Source: Sphingobacteriales bacterium
Lineage (GTDB): Bacteria; Bacteroidota; Bacteroidia; Sphingobacteriales; Sphingobacteriaceae
Assembly (NCBI GenBank): GCA_020058405.1
Contig: JAGVEE010000023.1
Location: 1 to 7,024 of the forward strand
Length of the DNA: 7,024 bases
Direction of reading: 5' to 3'
The notes below the pieces were generated by a model. That model worked only from the letters and a program-made list of their open reading frames with translations, did not search any database and was not told where the DNA came from. Positions 4,661-7,024 of this stretch are shown piece after piece; position 1 is the stretch's first letter, and every line of letters starts with the position of its first letter. The position numbers and the translations under genes are program-made.

Positions 4661-7024
4661 ATGAAAAAGTCCGTTTACACCTTTTTTCTAATTTCATATT
4701 TTCTAATCTCATTTGCTTTCGCACAGAAAAAATCTCCTGCTCCAAGCGATAACAATAATTTTACATCCGAAACATTCTCCAGCATGCGATTCCGCTCTGT
4801 TGGGCCGGCTGTAACTTCGGGTCGTATTTCCGACTTCGCAGTAAACCCCAACAACCAAAGCGAATACTACGTGGCCAGTTCTTCTGGTGGCGTATGGAAA
4901 ACAACTAATGCTGGTATAACTTACTCGCCTATTTTCGATGGGCAAGGTTCGTACTCCATTGGTTGCGTGAGCCTCGCTCCTTCTAACCCTAACATTGTTT
5001 GGGTAGGCAGTGGCGAAAATAATAACCAACGCTCTGTTGCTTATGGCGATGGTGTTTATAAAAGTGAAGACGGTGGTAAATCATGGAAAAACATGGGTTT
5101 AAAATCTTCTGAACATATTGCAGAAATTGTAATTCACCCTACAGATCCTAATATAATTTACGTAGCTGCCTACGGTCCTGTATGGAGCGAAGGCGGAGAG
5201 CGTGGCATCTATAAATCTACCGACGGTGGTACAACTTGGACATGTGTAAAAGCAGTGAGCGCTTATACTGGTTCAAACGATTTAGTAATGGATCCGCGTA
5301 ACCCTAATGTATTGTATGCTGCTTTCCACCAACGCATGCGCAAAGTGTTTACCTATATTGGCGGCGGACCGGAATCTGCAATTTATAAATCAACAGATGC
5401 TGGTGCTACTTGGAAAAAAGTAGAAGGCGGTTTACCGAGTGGTGATATTGGTAGAATGGGATTGGCTATAAGTCCTGTAAATCCAGACATCTTATACACT
5501 GTAGTAGAAGCAAAAGATGATAAAGGCGGAATTTATAGAACCACTAACCAAGGCGCTAGCTGGGAAAAACGAAATGGTTTTTATACCTCCGGAAATTATT
5601 ACCAAGAAATTATTTGCGACCCTGTAAACCCTAATAAAATTTTTATTACCGATACTTATTTTAAAGTAAGTGTTGATGGTGGTAAGTCGGTTTCTAATTT
5701 AGGTGAAATAAATAAACACATAGATAACCATTGCATTTGGATCGACCCTAAAAACACCAACCACTTATTAGTGGGTTGCGATGGTGGAGTGTACGAAACT
5801 TACGACCATGCAGGCTCTTGGCATTTCAAAGAAAATTTACCCATTACTCAATTTTATAAAGTGAGTACCGACAACGATTATCCTTTCTACGGAATACACG
5901 GTGGTACACAAGATAATTTAAGTCTCGGCGGCCCTAGTCGCACTACCTCTGCCAACGGAATTGTAAATGCAGATTGGTACGTAACTTCGCAAGGCGATGG
6001 CTTCGAAACGCAAGTAGACCAAAGCAATCCGAACATTATTTATGCACAAAGCCAATACGGTGGCTTGGTACGTTTCGATAGAAAAAATGGTGAGTATTTA
6101 CCAATTAAACCCATAGAAAAAGAAGGCGAAGAAGCTTACCGTTGGAATTGGGATGCTCCTTTGTTTATTAGTCACCACAACAATTCGCGTTTGTATTTTG
6201 GTGCCAATAAAGTTTTCAGAACAGACGATAAAGGAAATAGCTGGACGGCGATTAGCCCTGATTTAAGCCGACAAGTGGATCGAAATAAAATAGAAGTAAT
6301 GGGCAAAGTTTGGTCGGTAGATGCCATCGCGAAAAATGGTAGTACCGATATTTTCGGACAAACTACCACTATAGCAGAATCTAAACTCGATGAAAATATT
6401 TTGTGGGTTGGTACAGATGATGGCTTGATACACTTGAGTAACAACGGTGGTAAAAGCTGGACCAAATTTGATAATTTACCAGGTGTGCCTGCCATGAGTT
6501 ATGTACACCAAATAATAGCATCGCTGCACGATAAAAATACTGCCTATGTTTGTTTTAACCACCACCGCTATGGCGACTTTAAACCTTATGTTTTAAAAAC
6601 TACCGATGGAGGAAAAACATGGAAAGCTATACAAAGCAATTTGCCTGCAAAAGGCAGTGTATACAGTATTGCAGAAGATCATGTAAACTCAAATTTATTA
6701 TTTGTAGGTACCGAATTCGGATTGTTTTTTAGCAATAACGGCGGTACTAATTGGATACAATTAAAAGCAGGATTGCCAACTGTTGCGGTGCGTGATATCG
6801 AAATACAACGCCGCGAAAATGATTTGGTATTGGCTACTTTTGGAAGAGGTTTTTATGTGTTAGATGATTATTCGTTGTTGAGAGCTTTCAAAAAAGAAGA
6901 CCAAGATAAAGCAGCTCTTATTTTTCCGATAAAAGAAAGTTTGATGTTTAACAAACGTTACCCATTAGGCTTAAGAGATAAAGGCCACATGGGCAGCAGT
7001 TATTACAATGCTGCAAATCCCCCA
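4661..7024 (+). CDS. Secreted BNR-repeat / VPS10-like beta-propeller protein (partial, C-terminus beyond window)
   Basis: My translation from ATG at 4661 is open for 788 codons to the window edge. Residues 1-21 are a Sec signal peptide (MKKSVYTFFLISYFLISFAFA, then Q). The mature protein is a chain of Asp-box (BNR, SxDxGxTW) propeller blades. Clear or degenerate boxes start near residues 80 (KTTNAGITY), 134 (KSEDGGKSW), 185 (KSTDGGTTW), 243 (KSTDAGATW), 293 (RTTNQGASW), 520 (RTDDKGNSW), 592 (LSNNGGKSW), 646 (KTTDGGKTW) and 690 (FSNNGGTNW). Family landmarks include FRSVGPAVTSGRI near 44-56, QGDGFETQVDQ, AISPDLSRQ and ATFGRGFYVLDD. The fold resembles sortilin/VPS10 and GH74 propellers, and relatives are often labelled glycosyl hydrolase without proof. 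I see no reason to assign an enzymatic activity. Relatives are around 1000 residues, so roughly a quarter is missing. The gene has its own divergent promoter and does not share an operon with the genes to the left. Confidence 0.93.
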   Translation, partial: MKKSVYTFFLISYFLISFAFAQKKSPAPSDNNNFTSETFSSMRFRSVGPAVTSGRISDFAVNPNNQSEYYVASSSGGVWKTTNAGITYSPIFDGQGSYSIGCVSLAPSNPNIVWVGSGENNNQRSVAYGDGVYKSEDGGKSWKNMGLKSSEHIAEIVIHPTDPNIIYVAAYGPVWSEGGERGIYKSTDGGTTWTCVKAVSAYTGSNDLVMDPRNPNVLYAAFHQRMRKVFTYIGGGPESAIYKSTDAGATWKKVEGGLPSGDIGRMGLAISPVNPDILYTVVEAKDDKGGIYRTTNQGASWEKRNGFYTSGNYYQEIICDPVNPNKIFITDTYFKVSVDGGKSVSNLGEINKHIDNHCIWIDPKNTNHLLVGCDGGVYETYDHAGSWHFKENLPITQFYKVSTDNDYPFYGIHGGTQDNLSLGGPSRTTSANGIVNADWYVTSQGDGFETQVDQSNPNIIYAQSQYGGLVRFDRKNGEYLPIKPIEKEGEEAYRWNWDAPLFISHHNNSRLYFGANKVFRTDDKGNSWTAISPDLSRQVDRNKIEVMGKVWSVDAIAKNGSTDIFGQTTTIAESKLDENILWVGTDDGLIHLSNNGGKSWTKFDNLPGVPAMSYVHQIIASLHDKNTAYVCFNHHRYGDFKPYVLKTTDGGKTWKAIQSNLPAKGSVYSIAEDHVNSNLLFVGTEFGLFFSNNGGTNWIQLKAGLPTVAVRDIEIQRRENDLVLATFGRGFYVLDDYSLLRAFKKEDQDKAALIFPIKESLMFNKRYPLGLRDKGHMGSSYYNAANPP

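Noticed and set aside
4709..5029. Minus-strand 106-codon ORF
   Set aside because: Antisense to the propeller gene, whose BNR motifs prove the plus-strand frame.
6172..6495. Minus-strand 107-codon ORF
   Set aside because: Antisense to the propeller gene; low-complexity product.

Overview
The window looks like a chromosomal segment of a Bacteroidota bacterium, probably of the Sphingobacteria/Chitinophaga/Flavobacteria type. The grounds are AT-rich DNA, starts without Shine-Dalgarno sequences, one good match to the Bacteroidota promoter pattern (TTTG, 19 nt, TAnnTTG), and products typical of that phylum: a YIP1-family membrane protein and a secreted BNR/VPS10-type propeller protein. No rRNA, tRNA, transposase, phage gene or CRISPR array is visible.

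Layout. Positions 1-4024 carry six genes, all on the minus strand: a DltE-like short-chain dehydrogenase cut by the left edge (1-689), an apparently exported VOC/glyoxalase-fold protein (925-1449), a RimJ/RimL-type GNAT acetyltransferase (1554-2066), a YIP1-family membrane protein (2231-2872), a secreted protein of unknown function (2994-3761) and a 61-residue single-span membrane protein (3839-4024). Positions 4025-4660 form a 636-nt gene-free divergent region packed with repeats. A large secreted BNR-repeat propeller gene then runs on the plus strand from 4661 off the right edge, with 788 codons visible and no stop.

The genes do not form an evident pathway. They are housekeeping or accessory single genes separated by gaps of about 77-240 nt, and only the two genes at 2994-4024 have no repeat between them. 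The notable content is between the genes. Nearly every gap holds a palindromic or half-palindromic repeat built from short CACAAAG-like (or GCAAAG-like) boxes. The boxes are spaced about 10 bp apart in one class and exactly 8 bp apart in another. The divergent region adds two more 8-bp-period repeats, a 60-bp unit in three tandem copies, and a near-perfect Shine-Dalgarno sequence in front of a four-codon ORF. The outer arm of one palindrome supplies a plausible -33 box for the propeller gene, so these repeats may act in transcription start or end. Repeats of this CAC(A/G)(A/G)AG kind are, from memory, common between genes in several phyla, but their function is unsettled.
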